Shown here in pieces: positions 49,879 through 58,835 of a stretch of DNA of 64,000 nucleotides (its first letter is position 1; every line of letters begins with the position of its first letter). The notes under the pieces are model-generated. The model was not told where the DNA came from, did not search any database, and was given only the letters and a program-made list of their open reading frames with translations. The translations under genes and the position numbers were made by a program. The stretch lies in NCBI GenBank assembly GCA_964446585.1, contig CAYUPI010000003.1:131744-195743 (forward strand), written 5' to 3'. The stretch comes from CAYUPI01 sp964446585 (lineage in GTDB: Bacteria > Verrucomicrobiota > Verrucomicrobiia > Limisphaerales > UBA8199).

Positions 49879-51903
49879 ATGGGCAACGGATCTCTGCCGC
49901 TCAAAGCGACCTGGATGGGCTCGCGCTACGGGTTCGTCTTCTTCCAAGTGGTTGCGTTGGTGGCGGTGTGGAGCCTGCTGCGGGCTGTGTTGTATATCGC
50001 CTTTGGCCCTCTGGCCCCGCTGGAGGACGTCGCGCAGGCTTTCTTGAGTGGCGTTCAACGCGACCTGCTCGCCGCGCTGGCTCTGACGCTTCCTTTGATG
50101 GCCTGGCTGCTGGTCATGCCGCAAAACTGGGGCATCGCCCGGTGGTATCGCACCTTGTTTTGGGTGCTCTATTTCGCTTTTTGGTTTGTCTGGATCTTTC
50201 TCATGTTCGTCGAGGCTTTCTTCTTCGAGGAATTCAAGTCCCGCTTCAACACGGTTGCCGTCGATTACCTTTGGTATCCGCACGAAGTCTTCGTCAATAT
50301 CTGGGAATCCTATCGTGTCGGCGTCATCCTCGGCATTTGTCTCGTGTTGAGCCCGGCTTGCCTGTTCGTGGCCCGGTGGCTGTTTGCGCGGATGTGGGAG
50401 CGGCCTTTCTCGGCCGCGAGCCGGCTTCTGCACCTTGCCGTCACAGGAGCGCTCCTGGCCGCGCTCGCTTCGACTCTGAACCTCAGGAGCGTCCGCGTCA
50501 GCCAGGATCGTACGTTGAATGAACTGGCCAATAACGGCTTGCTCTCTTTTGTCGTGGCGGCCTGGACGCGAAACCTGGACTACGCCGAGTTCTATCGGAC
50601 GATCGGTCCCGCTGAAGCTTACCAACGCGCGCGCCGGCTGTTGCAGGCGCCGAACACGCAGTTTGTGAGCGAAGGGCAATTCATCCGGCGGCGCGTGGCC
50701 GGCGACCAGGCGCGCCCGCGCCTGAACGTCGTTCTCTTTCTCGAAGAAAGCCTCGGCTCTGAATTCTGGGGCTGCCTCGGCCGGCCCTCCACGCTGACGC
50801 CGGAGATGGACAAACTGGCGACTACGGAGGGCCTGCTCTTTACCAACATTTATGCCTCGGGCAACCGCACTGTGCGCGGCTTCGAGGGCGTGCTCTCTTC
50901 CTTTCCGCCCTTGCCGGGCGACTCGATCGTGAAACGTGACCTGTCCGATAACGTCGAAACCATCGCTCGCGTCTTGAAGCGCGGAGGTTACGCCACGGTC
51001 TTCCTCTACGGCGGGCGCGGCCTTTTCGATGGCATGCGCTCCTATGCCTTGCGCAACGGCTACGATCGCTTTGTCGAACAGAAACATTTCGACAATCCAA
51101 CTTTCACGACGATCTGGGGTGTTTGCGATGAAGACCTGTTCCACCGCGCGCTCGACGAGATGCGAACGCTTGCCAAAGGCGATAAACCATTCCTCGCGAC
51201 CATTCTTTCCGTCTCGAATCACAAGCCCTATACCTATCCCTCCGGCCGAATCCCCGAAGATCCCGCTCAAAGAAAACGCGAGCACGCCGTCAAATACTCA
51301 GATTTCGCTCTCGGTGAGTTTTTCCGCGGCGCGAAGCAGGAGTCGTTCTGGACCAACACCATCTTCGTCGTCGTGGCGGACCACGGCGCCCGGGTCTATG
51401 GCCGGCAAAGCATCCCGATTCACTCCTACGAAATCCCGCTCGTCATTCTCGGCCCCGCCGTTGTGCCTGCTCCGCAGCGTTTGCCCACACTCGGCTGCTC
51501 GCTGGACGTCGCGCCGACCGTTTTGGGCCTGATTGGGCGGACCTATGAAACTTTGTTCTTCGGCCGAGACCTGCTCAAAGCCTCGCCGAAGGAAGGCCGC
51601 GCCCTGCTCAATCATAACCGCGACATCGGCCTGCTGGCACAGGAGCGCATGGTCGTGCTCGGCCTGATGCAAACCGTCGAGTTTTATCAGGGGGATCCGA
51701 GGAAAGTGGACATGAGCCCTCTGGCAAATCCTGGCGCCTCGGAGCAGGAATTGGAAAAAGACGCCATTGCCCTCTACCAGGTGGCCGACGACCTTTACAC
51801 CCACCAACGCTTCCGAATCGACGGCGTGCCCGTGTCGAACTCATCCACCAACCGCTCGAGAACTTCCAGCGTCAGCCCTCAGGTTGGCAGCCTCGCCCAG
51901 TGA
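49879..51903 (+). CDS. LTA synthase-like sulfatase family membrane protein
   Basis: 674 residues. Five N-terminal membrane segments (to about residue 190) are followed by an extracytoplasmic alkaline-phosphatase-fold domain. Metal ligand Glu lies in FLEESLGSEFWG, the Thr nucleophile in ASGNRTVRGFEG, and later ligands in LSVSNHKPYTY and VVADHGARVYG. In Firmicutes LtaS polymerises glycerol phosphate; in Gram-negative bacteria the family makes phosphoglycerol or phosphoethanolamine modifications of glycans or lipid A. The substrate here is inferred to be an envelope glycan. ATG 49879 is the start. Confidence 0.88.
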   Translation: MGNGSLPLKATWMGSRYGFVFFQVVALVAVWSLLRAVLYIAFGPLAPLEDVAQAFLSGVQRDLLAALALTLPLMAWLLVMPQNWGIARWYRTLFWVLYFAFWFVWIFLMFVEAFFFEEFKSRFNTVAVDYLWYPHEVFVNIWESYRVGVILGICLVLSPACLFVARWLFARMWERPFSAASRLLHLAVTGALLAALASTLNLRSVRVSQDRTLNELANNGLLSFVVAAWTRNLDYAEFYRTIGPAEAYQRARRLLQAPNTQFVSEGQFIRRRVAGDQARPRLNVVLFLEESLGSEFWGCLGRPSTLTPEMDKLATTEGLLFTNIYASGNRTVRGFEGVLSSFPPLPGDSIVKRDLSDNVETIARVLKRGGYATVFLYGGRGLFDGMRSYALRNGYDRFVEQKHFDNPTFTTIWGVCDEDLFHRALDEMRTLAKGDKPFLATILSVSNHKPYTYPSGRIPEDPAQRKREHAVKYSDFALGEFFRGAKQESFWTNTIFVVVADHGARVYGRQSIPIHSYEIPLVILGPAVVPAPQRLPTLGCSLDVAPTVLGLIGRTYETLFFGRDLLKASPKEGRALLNHNRDIGLLAQERMVVLGLMQTVEFYQGDPRKVDMSPLANPGASEQELEKDAIALYQVADDLYTHQRFRIDGVPVSNSSTNRSRTSSVSPQVGSLAQ

Positions 51904-51990
51904 GCCTGTGAGGTCCTCAATGAACACGAACGGCAAACCCCGGCTTGCGCTGGAGGTGGCCATGACCGTCAGTTAGTGCCACGGGAGCGC

Positions 51991-52296
51991 ATGATAAGGT
52001 CAGCATCATCCAAATTTTTGCAGTGGGTGCTGTTTCTGTCGGTCCCGGCGGCATATTGGAGCATCGCTTTCTGGCGGCCAGCCAGCTCTTATGGCTCGAC
52101 CGGGCGCGAAGGCCTCTCTCCATTTTGCGCACCTTTGATGGCGGCGGTTTTTTTGGTGAGCTTGTTGTCTTGGAGCCACCATCGGGTCGTAGCCCTGCTT
52201 GGATTTGTCGCGTGCATTCTCTGGCTGGCGGTTGTGCTGCTCCCGGTGCTTTCACTCATGACGACGACTTCTGGCCTAATCCCTGATCTCCGTTAG
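51991..52296 (+). CDS. Small hypothetical membrane protein
   Basis: About 101 residues, not recognised. Three hydrophobic segments (FLQWVLFLSVPAAYWSIAF, LMAAVFLVSLLSW, VVALLGFVACILWLAVVLL) predict three membrane passes. ATG 51991 has GGGAG 5 bases upstream; a GTG at 51976 is in frame. It lies between the LTA-synthase-like gene and kdsA on the same strand. Confidence 0.5.
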   Translation: MIRSASSKFLQWVLFLSVPAAYWSIAFWRPASSYGSTGREGLSPFCAPLMAAVFLVSLLSWSHHRVVALLGFVACILWLAVVLLPVLSLMTTTSGLIPDLR

Positions 52297-52371
52297 CACA
52301 CGAACGAGTATGCTGCGTTGTCCGCAGGCGTTGCTGATCATTGACCGCAGGCACTGCACGATAGAATTCGC

Positions 52372-53190
52372 ATGGATCCAGCCAGCCAACAGGTTCAGAA
52401 TCGACTTGTGAGCGACGAGTCATTTTTCCTCATTGCCGGCCCATGTGTGATCGAATCTGCAGCAAGCACTCTGCGACACGCGCGCTTTCTCAGGAGTCTT
52501 ACGGAGCGACTGAGGATTCCTTTCATCTTCAAGTCGAGCTACGACAAGGCAAACCGAACCTCGTACCGGTCGTTCCGAGGGCCGGGGCTGCGCGAGGGCC
52601 TCAAGATTCTTGGTCGCGTTAAAGAACAGACGGGAGTGCGCGCGCTGACGGATGTGCATTCGCCTGAGGAAGCGGCACAGGCGGCCAAGGTGGTGGATAT
52701 GATTCAGATTCCGGCTTTTCTTTGCCGCCAAACCGATCTGCTCCTGGCGGCCGGCGAGACCGGCAAGATCGTCAATATCAAAAAAGGCCAATTCCTCGCG
52801 CCCTGGGACGTGGAACATGCGATTCGCAAGGTGGAATCGACGGGGAATAAACGGATTGTCGTTACGGAACGGGGAACGAGCTTCGGTTACAACAATCTCG
52901 TGAGCGATTTTCGCTCGATACCGTTCATGAAAGAATTCGGCTATCCGGTCGTGTACGATGCGACACACTCGGTGCAGTTGCCCGGCGGCGGAGGAGCGCG
53001 CTCGGGTGGAGAGCGGCAGTTCGTGCCAACGCTGGCCATGGCCGCGATTGCCGCCGGGGCCGACGGCCTCTTTGTCGAGGTCCACGAAAAGCCTCAGAAT
53101 GCCAAGAGCGATGCCGCCACTATGTTGGCGTTGGAAGACCTCGAACGGCTCTTGATCAAGTTGAAATCCGTTTACCTCGCGGTCCGATGA
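52372..53190 (+). CDS. kdsA: 3-deoxy-8-phosphooctulonate synthase
   Basis: Condenses phosphoenolpyruvate with arabinose 5-phosphate to give KDO 8-phosphate for lipopolysaccharide core. The 272 residues carry FLIAGPCVIES, FKSSYDKANRTSYRSFRGPG and VYDATHSVQLPGGGGARSGG with the active-site Asp and His. The C-terminal DGLFVEVHEKPQNAKSDA is typical. A GTG at 52408 (VSDESFF) is an alternative start. It overlaps kdsD by 4 bases (ATGA), so the two steps are coupled. LPS synthesis supports a Gram-negative envelope. Confidence 0.95.
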   Translation: MDPASQQVQNRLVSDESFFLIAGPCVIESAASTLRHARFLRSLTERLRIPFIFKSSYDKANRTSYRSFRGPGLREGLKILGRVKEQTGVRALTDVHSPEEAAQAAKVVDMIQIPAFLCRQTDLLLAAGETGKIVNIKKGQFLAPWDVEHAIRKVESTGNKRIVVTERGTSFGYNNLVSDFRSIPFMKEFGYPVVYDATHSVQLPGGGGARSGGERQFVPTLAMAAIAAGADGLFVEVHEKPQNAKSDAATMLALEDLERLLIKLKSVYLAVR

Positions 53191-54146
53191 TGCAAAAGAT
53201 TGCGCGCCGAGTGCTGGCGATTGAGCGGGATGCGCTCACCGGGCTGGTCGGGCGCATAGACAGCAGTTTCGATCGCGTGGCGGCGGCATTCTTCCAGACC
53301 AAAGGACGAATCATTGTCACTGGGATGGGCAAACCTGGCTTCATTGGGCAGAAGATTTCGGCGACGTTGTCATCCACCGGAACGCCCTCTCACTATTTGC
53401 ATCCGGCGGAGGCGCTGCATGGCGACCTGGGCCGCGTCACGAGCGAGGACACCATTCTCGCGCTCTCCAACAGCGGCGAGACTGAGGAAATCCTCAAGCT
53501 TCTGCCCGTGATTAAGAAGATCGGCGCGACACTGATTGCGATGGTGGGAAACAAGCGCTCGACCCTGGCCCGAAATGCTGACTTTGTGCTCGATGTTTCG
53601 GTGAAGCGCGAGGCCTGCCCGCTGGGCCTGGCTCCGACGGCTTCCACGACTGCGATGCTGGCGATGGGCGACGCGCTGGCGGTCGCGCTGCTGGAAATGA
53701 AGGGGTTTAAGGAAAAGGACTTTGCGTTCTACCATCCGGGCGGAATTCTGGGCAAACGCCTGCTGCTTCGTGTGGAGGACATTATGCGCACGGGGTCGTC
53801 CAATCCGGTTGTCCCGCAAGCGATGAAGATTAAAGAAGTTCTAATCGAAATCACGAAAGCTCGGGCGGGTAGCGCGAGTATTGTTGATTCCAAAGGCCGG
53901 CTGGCAGGAATATTCACCGATGGCGATTTGCGGCGGCACATCGAAGCCGACCCATCAATCCTGGAGCGGCCAGTAAGCAAAGTCATGACCAGGAACCCGA
54001 AGGTCATACGAAAGGACCGGCTTGCAGCCGAAGCGCTCCAACTCCTGCGCTCCAAAAAGCTCGATGAGTTGCCAGTAATCGATCACCTCAATCGCCCAAT
54101 CGGCCTGCTGGATGTGCAGGATCTTCTCAAGGCGGGTCTGGTTTAG
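53187..54146 (+). CDS. kdsD: Arabinose-5-phosphate isomerase
   Basis: KpsF/GutQ family enzyme interconverting ribulose 5-phosphate and arabinose 5-phosphate, the substrate of KdsA. Residues about 35-180 are the SIS domain (GMGKPGFIGQKISATLSSTGT, LSNSGETEEILKLL) and the C-terminal 120 residues are two CBS domains (GRLAGIFTDGDLRRHIE; RPIGLLDVQDLLKAG). Length 319 is normal. Start ATG 53187 overlaps the stop of kdsA. Confidence 0.95.
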   Translation: MMQKIARRVLAIERDALTGLVGRIDSSFDRVAAAFFQTKGRIIVTGMGKPGFIGQKISATLSSTGTPSHYLHPAEALHGDLGRVTSEDTILALSNSGETEEILKLLPVIKKIGATLIAMVGNKRSTLARNADFVLDVSVKREACPLGLAPTASTTAMLAMGDALAVALLEMKGFKEKDFAFYHPGGILGKRLLLRVEDIMRTGSSNPVVPQAMKIKEVLIEITKARAGSASIVDSKGRLAGIFTDGDLRRHIEADPSILERPVSKVMTRNPKVIRKDRLAAEALQLLRSKKLDELPVIDHLNRPIGLLDVQDLLKAGLV

Positions 54147-54206
54147 CGAAACGGGACCAAAATGAGGTCAATGGCTTTATCGTGGTTCCGGGCGGCGGTG
54201 CTTGTG

Positions 54207-54320
54207 TCAGAGGTTATGCCGGGCGATGATTCCCGCAGGGCTCAGAATCTCGATGCCGAGCGGCTTTCCTAACGCTGACAGATCCTGGTCGTTGGAGATT
54301 ATGAATTTGGCCACCGCCGC
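54207..54320 (-). pseudogene. Fragment of a PIN-domain toxin C-terminus
   Basis: Reading the minus strand gives AAVAKFIISNDQDLSALG and then IEILSPAGIIARHNL before a TGA (54209-54207). The SNDQDL is the late acidic motif of PIN nucleases and the following strand and tail match the usual end. Nothing upstream in this frame restores the first three-quarters of the domain: the fragment joins directly to another gene remnant at about 54320. It is probably a relic of a toxin gene. Confidence 0.65.
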
Positions 54321-54631
54321 GAGGGGACGTTGACGTTCGTCACTCCGCCGAGGACCTGGCCGGCCACGCCGTCAGTCAGCGTGTATTGCAGCCGCAACAG
54401 GTCGCCGGCATCAATGACGCCGTTGGCGTTCGCATCGAGATATTCCTGGACCTGCACCGCGTGGCCTGCGGTGATGCCTGTCACTTGCAGCGTCACGTAG
54501 CCCGCGTAGTTGTTGCTGACGGTATTGGGCGAGACGGTGAAATTGGCCGCGGTGGCGCTCAACGCCAGAAGGCTTGCGGTTGCGGCCGACATGCGAAATG
54601 AATTCCGCAAGCCCGACGAAATTCCCTTCAT
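54321..54631 (-). pseudogene. N-terminal remnant of a large secreted protein
   Basis: About 104 residues beginning with a signal-peptide-like start (MSAATASLLALSATAANF) and a beta domain with EYLDANANGVIDAGD and GQVLGGVTNVNVP, the N-terminal pattern of large exported verrucomicrobial proteins. The frame then reads SRRWPNS and stops, because from about 54320 the DNA is the PIN fragment in another frame. I treat it as truncated by a rearrangement. Confidence 0.6.
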
Positions 54632-54677
54632 AATGATTCTACTGATAGGAACTTGCTACTCTCGCGCCCGCGGTTAC

Positions 54678-54729
54678 TCAGCGCTGCTGGGGCAAGGAAC
54701 TCAGTCATCGGCCTCGCCCCAGCAGCGCT
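54678..54729. repeat. Palindrome with CAGCGCTGCTGGGGC arms
   Basis: Perfect 15-base arms, CAGCGCTGCTGGGGC (54678-54692) and its complement (54715-54729), surround a 22-base centre. It lies between the gene remnants and rtcB. Confidence 0.85.
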
Positions 54730-54924
54730 GCGATTATATCAAATACCTACCGTAGCGTCCACACGCAATTTTTGCTTCTGGAGCTGCTCAGTGAACCTGT
54801 CGGTGGATACGCTGATCAGGCCTCCTCTCTCTCATGCCTTTCCTCCATGGGAGGAGTGGGAGAAGACCCTGGCTTTGCTGCCGGTCCCTGACCAACCCGC
54901 CCAGTCGATCGAATGCTAACGGAA

Positions 54925-56319
54925 TCAGTCTTCCGGCCGTTCGCCGTGCGGCGCCATTTTGACCAGCTTGGGATCGAACTGCCCCAGAACTGTCACCAGG
55001 TCATTCTGCGCGGCCATCACTCCGTGGATGTTCTTATAGACCATCGGCACTTCATCCAGGCCGGCGGAGATCAGAGTGACGCCTTTGTCCCTCAGGAAAG
55101 CATTCACTTTCTTCCAGTCGAAAGTCTTGGTCGCCTGCGTGCGGCTCATCACCCGGCCGGCGCCGTGTGAGGCGGAGTTCAACGATTCCGGATTGCCTTT
55201 GCCACTGACGACAAAGCCCGGCGACGCCATCGAGCCGGGAATAATCCCGAGCACGCCTGTGCCCGCGGGCGTTGCGCCTTTGCGATGCACAATCACCTCG
55301 CGTTCTGTTCCGTCGATGACATGACGTTCCTTCCAGGCGAAGTTGTGATGGTTCTCGACATCGAGCAGCACCTCGGCGCCGAGGTTTGCCGCCACGTGGT
55401 GATGAATGAGCGCGTGGTTGGCGGCGGCGTACCGGCCCATCAATTCCATTGCCGCCCAGTATTCCTGGCCTTCCTGCGAATCGAGCGACAGCCATGCCAG
55501 CCGCTTCATTTCGCTCGGCAAATCGGGGAACTGGCGGAAGGCGATCTTGCTGTAATAATCGCACACGGCGGCGCCGGTGCCGCGGCTGCCGCTGTGGCTG
55601 AGCAAAGCGACATACGTCCCCGCCTCGAGGTCGTGAATCTTCCCATGGGCCGTGAACAAACCGAATTCGACGAAGTGGTTGCCGCTGCCGCTGGTGCCCA
55701 GTTGCGACCAGGCACGGTCTTTGTTTTGAAGGGTGACGGGGCTGACCGACCAATCCGCATCCATGACTTCGTGGTGACGGCGGTGTTTGAAATTCGCGCC
55801 GATGCCGAAGCGCGTTTCCGCCTCGATCGCGCGTGTGAGCCGGTCCTGGTGCCGCTCCAGGTCGCGGGCCGTGATATCGAGCACGGTCATTTTCATCCGG
55901 CAGGCGATATCGACGCCCACCGCGTAAGGTATGACCGCGTTCTCGGTGGCCAACACACCGCCAATGGGCAGGCCGTACCCGACGTGGGCGTCCGGCATCA
56001 GCGCGCCGGCGACGGCCACCGGCAGCAGACACGCCCGCTCCATCTGCATCACCGCCTCGTGTTCTAACCCCCCACCCCATTGACGGTACTTGATCGGGTG
56101 GCTCCGCGGTGGAGGCGGAGCGCTCAGCAGGGCCTTGGCGAATTCCCTGCGCAACGCATCCTCCTTGAAGGCGGAAGGATTGGCGATGATAGCTTTCACT
56201 TCCTCTTCCAGGCGAGATTTCTCGCCGCCGCCGAGGATGAATTTGCTGACAAAATCAGTCGCCCGACGTGTGGCCTCGCCGAGGGGAACGCCCAACCTTA
56301 AAAAGTCCTTCGCATTCAT
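54925..56319 (-). CDS. rtcB: RtcB family RNA ligase
   Basis: Joins RNA 2',3'-cyclic phosphate or 3'-phosphate ends to 5'-OH ends using GTP and Mn. Motifs are MPDAHVGYGLPIGGVLAT, VGVDIACRMKM with the Cys ligand, GTSGSGNHFVEFG, HSGSRGTGA, and the guanylylated His in NSASHGAGRVMSR. The 464 residues match RtcB2-type proteins. It may repair RNA cut by toxins or stress nucleases; an adjacent PIN toxin-antitoxin pair makes this attractive but is only circumstantial. Confidence 0.92.
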   Translation of the reverse strand: MNAKDFLRLGVPLGEATRRATDFVSKFILGGGEKSRLEEEVKAIIANPSAFKEDALRREFAKALLSAPPPPRSHPIKYRQWGGGLEHEAVMQMERACLLPVAVAGALMPDAHVGYGLPIGGVLATENAVIPYAVGVDIACRMKMTVLDITARDLERHQDRLTRAIEAETRFGIGANFKHRRHHEVMDADWSVSPVTLQNKDRAWSQLGTSGSGNHFVEFGLFTAHGKIHDLEAGTYVALLSHSGSRGTGAAVCDYYSKIAFRQFPDLPSEMKRLAWLSLDSQEGQEYWAAMELMGRYAAANHALIHHHVAANLGAEVLLDVENHHNFAWKERHVIDGTEREVIVHRKGATPAGTGVLGIIPGSMASPGFVVSGKGNPESLNSASHGAGRVMSRTQATKTFDWKKVNAFLRDKGVTLISAGLDEVPMVYKNIHGVMAAQNDLVTVLGQFDPKLVKMAPHGERPED

Positions 56320-56358
56320 AACGGCACGAACGAAGACGCCGATGGGTTCGAAAGGGAC

Positions 56359-56793
56359 TCAATCGCGTCCGGGGCGAACGACTTCGAATCCCGCTTCAGT
56401 TGCAGCTTTAGCCTGCCGGTCATCGTGGGTCATCAGGCGGTTGAGTCCCAGTTCCTCCATTGCGGCCAGGTGCAGTCGGTCCATCGAGCGGCAGTGAACG
56501 TCCCCGGCATTGCGATGCTGGCGAAAGGCCGTCCGAAAAAGAGTGGCGGGGAGCCCGCGGAACTCATAAGGTGGCTGATTGCGCAGGATGGAAAATCGAG
56601 TCTCCATCTGGCGCCAGCAAGGGCGTGTCAGGTTCCCCGCCAAATAGTCGGCCTTGAGCTGGACCATCACTTCCAATTCGGCAAGGGCCGACACAGTTAC
56701 CTCCGGTTCGATGCCGATTGCTTTCAAGACTTCGGGGCTCCCCGGTTCGGGACGAAAGACCTTTACCAGGCAGCTTGAATCAATATAGATCAC
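56359..56793 (-). CDS. PIN-domain toxin (VapC-like)
   Basis: 144 residues. Acidic motifs of a PIN RNase are present: IYIDSSCLVKV near the N-terminus, TVSALAELEVM, DRLHLAAMEEL and MTHDDRQAKAA. By family these enzymes cut tRNA or rRNA. The start is GTG 56793 (AAGGAG just upstream); the antitoxin gene overlaps it by 4 bases (GTGA), a classic arrangement with antitoxin first. Confidence 0.88.
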   Translation of the reverse strand: MIYIDSSCLVKVFRPEPGSPEVLKAIGIEPEVTVSALAELEVMVQLKADYLAGNLTRPCWRQMETRFSILRNQPPYEFRGLPATLFRTAFRQHRNAGDVHCRSMDRLHLAAMEELGLNRLMTHDDRQAKAATEAGFEVVRPGRD

Positions 56794-57059
56794 AAGGACT
56801 CCTTCTCCCAGCGGTCCGCGCGCGCACGGGCAAGAGCCGCGTCGCTGCTTGGCAGCGTCTTGTTTCCCCACACCTTCTTCAGCCATCTCATGTGCTCTTC
56901 CGGATCCCAGCGCTTACGCCTGCGTTTCTCCTGACGGATGCGCACCAGCTTGGCCACTGGTTTGGAGTCGCGAGTGATAAGGATTTCGTCCTCCACCTGC
57001 AAGGCGGCCTCGGCCTCGGGCCAGCGCTGGCGCAAATCTCGAATCGTCATCGTTTTCAT
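56790..57059 (-). CDS. Phd/YefM-family antitoxin
   Basis: 89 residues. MTIRDLRQRWPEAEAALQ followed by DEILITRDSKPVAKLVRI is the Phd/YefM DNA-binding fold; the C-terminal, Lys/Arg-rich WDPEEHMRWL part would wrap the toxin. ATG 57059 or 57050 is the start. A palindrome (57061-57083) directly upstream is a likely operator for autorepression, and the stop overlaps the toxin start. Confidence 0.85.
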   Translation of the reverse strand: MKTMTIRDLRQRWPEAEAALQVEDEILITRDSKPVAKLVRIRQEKRRRKRWDPEEHMRWLKKVWGNKTLPSSDAALARARADRWEKESL

Positions 57060-57060
57060 G

Positions 57061-57083
57061 TGTGAAGCATAACATGTTTCACA
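57061..57083 (-). promoter_or_regulatory. Operator/promoter of the toxin-antitoxin operon
   Basis: TGTGAAGCAT (57061-57070) and ATGTTTCACA (57074-57083) form a near-perfect inverted repeat adjacent to the antitoxin start. On the minus strand it contains TATGCT (57071-57066), a plausible -10, with TTGCCC (57093-57088) 16 bases before it. A transcript from this would have almost no leader. Confidence 0.5.
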
Positions 57084-57127
57084 GCCGGGGCAATCAATAA
57101 TTGGGATATGAGGTTGGCTACTTGTTG

Positions 57128-57156
57128 CCCCTCACCCCAGTCCTCTCCCTGGAGAG
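57128..57156. repeat. CCCCTCACCCC-family repeat, partial copy
   Basis: CCCCTCACCCCAGTCCTCTC then CCTGGAGAG matches the left half of the family but the right arm is degenerate. It lies between the antitoxin and the TraB/GumN gene. Confidence 0.75.
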
Positions 57157-57212
57157 AAAGAAGTTGTCGTCGCCTGTTCCACTGCACGTCGGCAGTACAC
57201 GCCGAGGGCGAG

Positions 57213-58115
57213 TCACTCCTGAGCCACTTTGTAGCCCTTCTTCTTGAGAAGCTCGACGACACCGTTGGCGCCGACGAGGTGTCCGGCACCGACAATGATG
57301 ATCGCGTTTTCTTTGCCGCGGGCCAGCTCTTCAATCTTTTCGAGCCAACGGCGGTTGCGATCGGTCACCAGCCGCTTGAAAATCACCGGCGCCTCCTCCG
57401 TGGCTTCGTTGAGCATTTTCTCCAGCTTGCCGGCGTCGCCGGTGTGCCAGGCGTTGAGCAGGTCACCGAACTCGCTTTCCATTTTATCGATGTCCCGCAC
57501 GGTGGTTTTCATCAGCAGCTCGCCTTCTTCCTTCGTGAAGTCGGTCAAGAGCGAGATTTGGAAGTCGAGGGTTTCGAGCGGCACGATGGTCTTATCCTCC
57601 TGCCGCGCCCGGCCGTAGAAATGCTTGTCCAGACCGTGCTCGGGATCGAGCCCCAGCTTCTTGATTTCAAGCGCGACCAGCGAGATGGCGGCCATTGCCG
57701 GAGTGAAGGAATCGAACAGTTGCGCTGGCATGCCTGTCTTTTGCACGTGATTGCTGAACGCCAGGTACACCTCAGGTGTCAACTGTTCGCTCAGCGTCTG
57801 GCCCGCCGGGAGCATGCCCTTCGTGGCCATCTTCATTACGATCTCGGGTTTCTCCATCGCGCCGATATCGGTCTCGAACGCCACGATCCGCGAATCGCTA
57901 AACGCCGCCTCGATCGGCGCCGGCAGCGGGTAATCTTCTTTTTTGAGCAAGTGGATCGAGCCAAGCAAATAAACGGCGTTTTGCTTCCCTTGAATTTTCC
58001 AAAGAGAGTGGTGTGTCCCGGCAGCGGCGCGCTTTTCCTGCGCGCCAATCGGCGCGACGAACGCCAGCGACAGCAACAGGGCCAGGCTCGGGAGCTTAAC
58101 CTTTCGACGCTTCAT
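57213..58115 (-). CDS. TraB/GumN family protein
   Basis: About 300 residues. A signal peptide (LPSLALLLSLAFVAPIGAQ) is followed by the TraB/GumN core: YLLGSIHLLKKEDYPLP, VAFETDIGAM, and at the C-terminus AIIIVGAGHLVGANGVVELL with the GxxH motif and HLVG. Some relatives are proposed proteases of the Tiki fold; the role is not established. The start is ATG 58115 (MKRRKVKL). Exported to the periplasm by prediction. Confidence 0.85.
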   Translation of the reverse strand: MKRRKVKLPSLALLLSLAFVAPIGAQEKRAAAGTHHSLWKIQGKQNAVYLLGSIHLLKKEDYPLPAPIEAAFSDSRIVAFETDIGAMEKPEIVMKMATKGMLPAGQTLSEQLTPEVYLAFSNHVQKTGMPAQLFDSFTPAMAAISLVALEIKKLGLDPEHGLDKHFYGRARQEDKTIVPLETLDFQISLLTDFTKEEGELLMKTTVRDIDKMESEFGDLLNAWHTGDAGKLEKMLNEATEEAPVIFKRLVTDRNRRWLEKIEELARGKENAIIIVGAGHLVGANGVVELLKKKGYKVAQE

Positions 58116-58163
58116 TCGGTAAATGGGTGAACACGCTTCCATGCGAGCTACGAAATCACTGGG

Positions 58164-58751
58164 TTACGACGTCGGTGCGGGGATGAAGATTTTTTGCCCA
58201 ACCCGGAGGCGGTTCGCGTCCAACCCAGGATTTGCCTTTAGGATCTGATCCGTAGTGACTTTGATATTCTTCTCACGGTAAGCCTGCACGATCGCTGAGA
58301 GGGTGTCTTTGCTTTGGATCGTATAATCAAATCCCTTCTGTGGGGGACCCCCTTTTTCCGTCGCCGGTGCGTCCGAAGTTGGAGGCGGGTCCTTCTTTTT
58401 CGGCACTGGAGAAGGGGCGGAAATTGTCTTGCCTAGTTTCAGCAGCTCGGCGTGGATCTTCTCGTAATCGTCGAGCCGTTTGCGGTCCACTTCTTTGACG
58501 GCCTCGGCGAGATGTCTCAAGTCCTCGGCGGCGGCGTAATTGGCGTTAGGTTTGGATGATTGCTCGCGCACGCTTTCCATTTCCCTGGCCAGGGCGGCGA
58601 GCCGTTGTTTTTGATCTTTGTGGGCGGCGATCAAATCTTCGATTTGGCCGCTGAGCTTGTTGAGGCGTTCTTCCGTGGCCGCGTCCTGCGAGCGGGTGGC
58701 GGGGGTCGCGCAAAGCGACAGGGTTATGAGCAGGCAAAAAATCCGTTTCAT
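58164..58751 (-). CDS. LysM-domain envelope protein with coiled coil
   Basis: 195 residues. Signal peptide (RIFCLLITLSLCATPAT), then a coiled-coil region (about residues 28-110: RLNKLSGQIEDLIAAHKDQ and further), a Pro-rich linker, and a C-terminal LysM domain (YTIQSKDTLSAIVQAY to RVGQKIFIP) that binds peptidoglycan. It probably lies in the periplasm. The gene precedes the TraB/GumN gene on the same strand with a 48-base gap. Confidence 0.88.
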   Translation of the reverse strand: MKRIFCLLITLSLCATPATRSQDAATEERLNKLSGQIEDLIAAHKDQKQRLAALAREMESVREQSSKPNANYAAAEDLRHLAEAVKEVDRKRLDDYEKIHAELLKLGKTISAPSPVPKKKDPPPTSDAPATEKGGPPQKGFDYTIQSKDTLSAIVQAYREKNIKVTTDQILKANPGLDANRLRVGQKIFIPAPTS

Positions 58752-58835
58752 ACACCGACATTAGGAGTCACCGATGGGCAGTTCAAGCAGGAAACCGCTT
58801 GACGATCCATTCGGCCCTGAGACCATGAAATTACG

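Noticed and set aside
49867..51285. Long minus-strand open frame opposite the LTA-synthase-like gene
   Set aside because: It is an antisense shadow; the plus strand has clear family motifs and the minus translation is low-complexity, rich in Glu, Arg and Gln.
55052..56080. 342-residue frame in another minus-strand frame of rtcB
   Set aside because: An Arg/Gly-rich frame shadow of rtcB in the same DNA.
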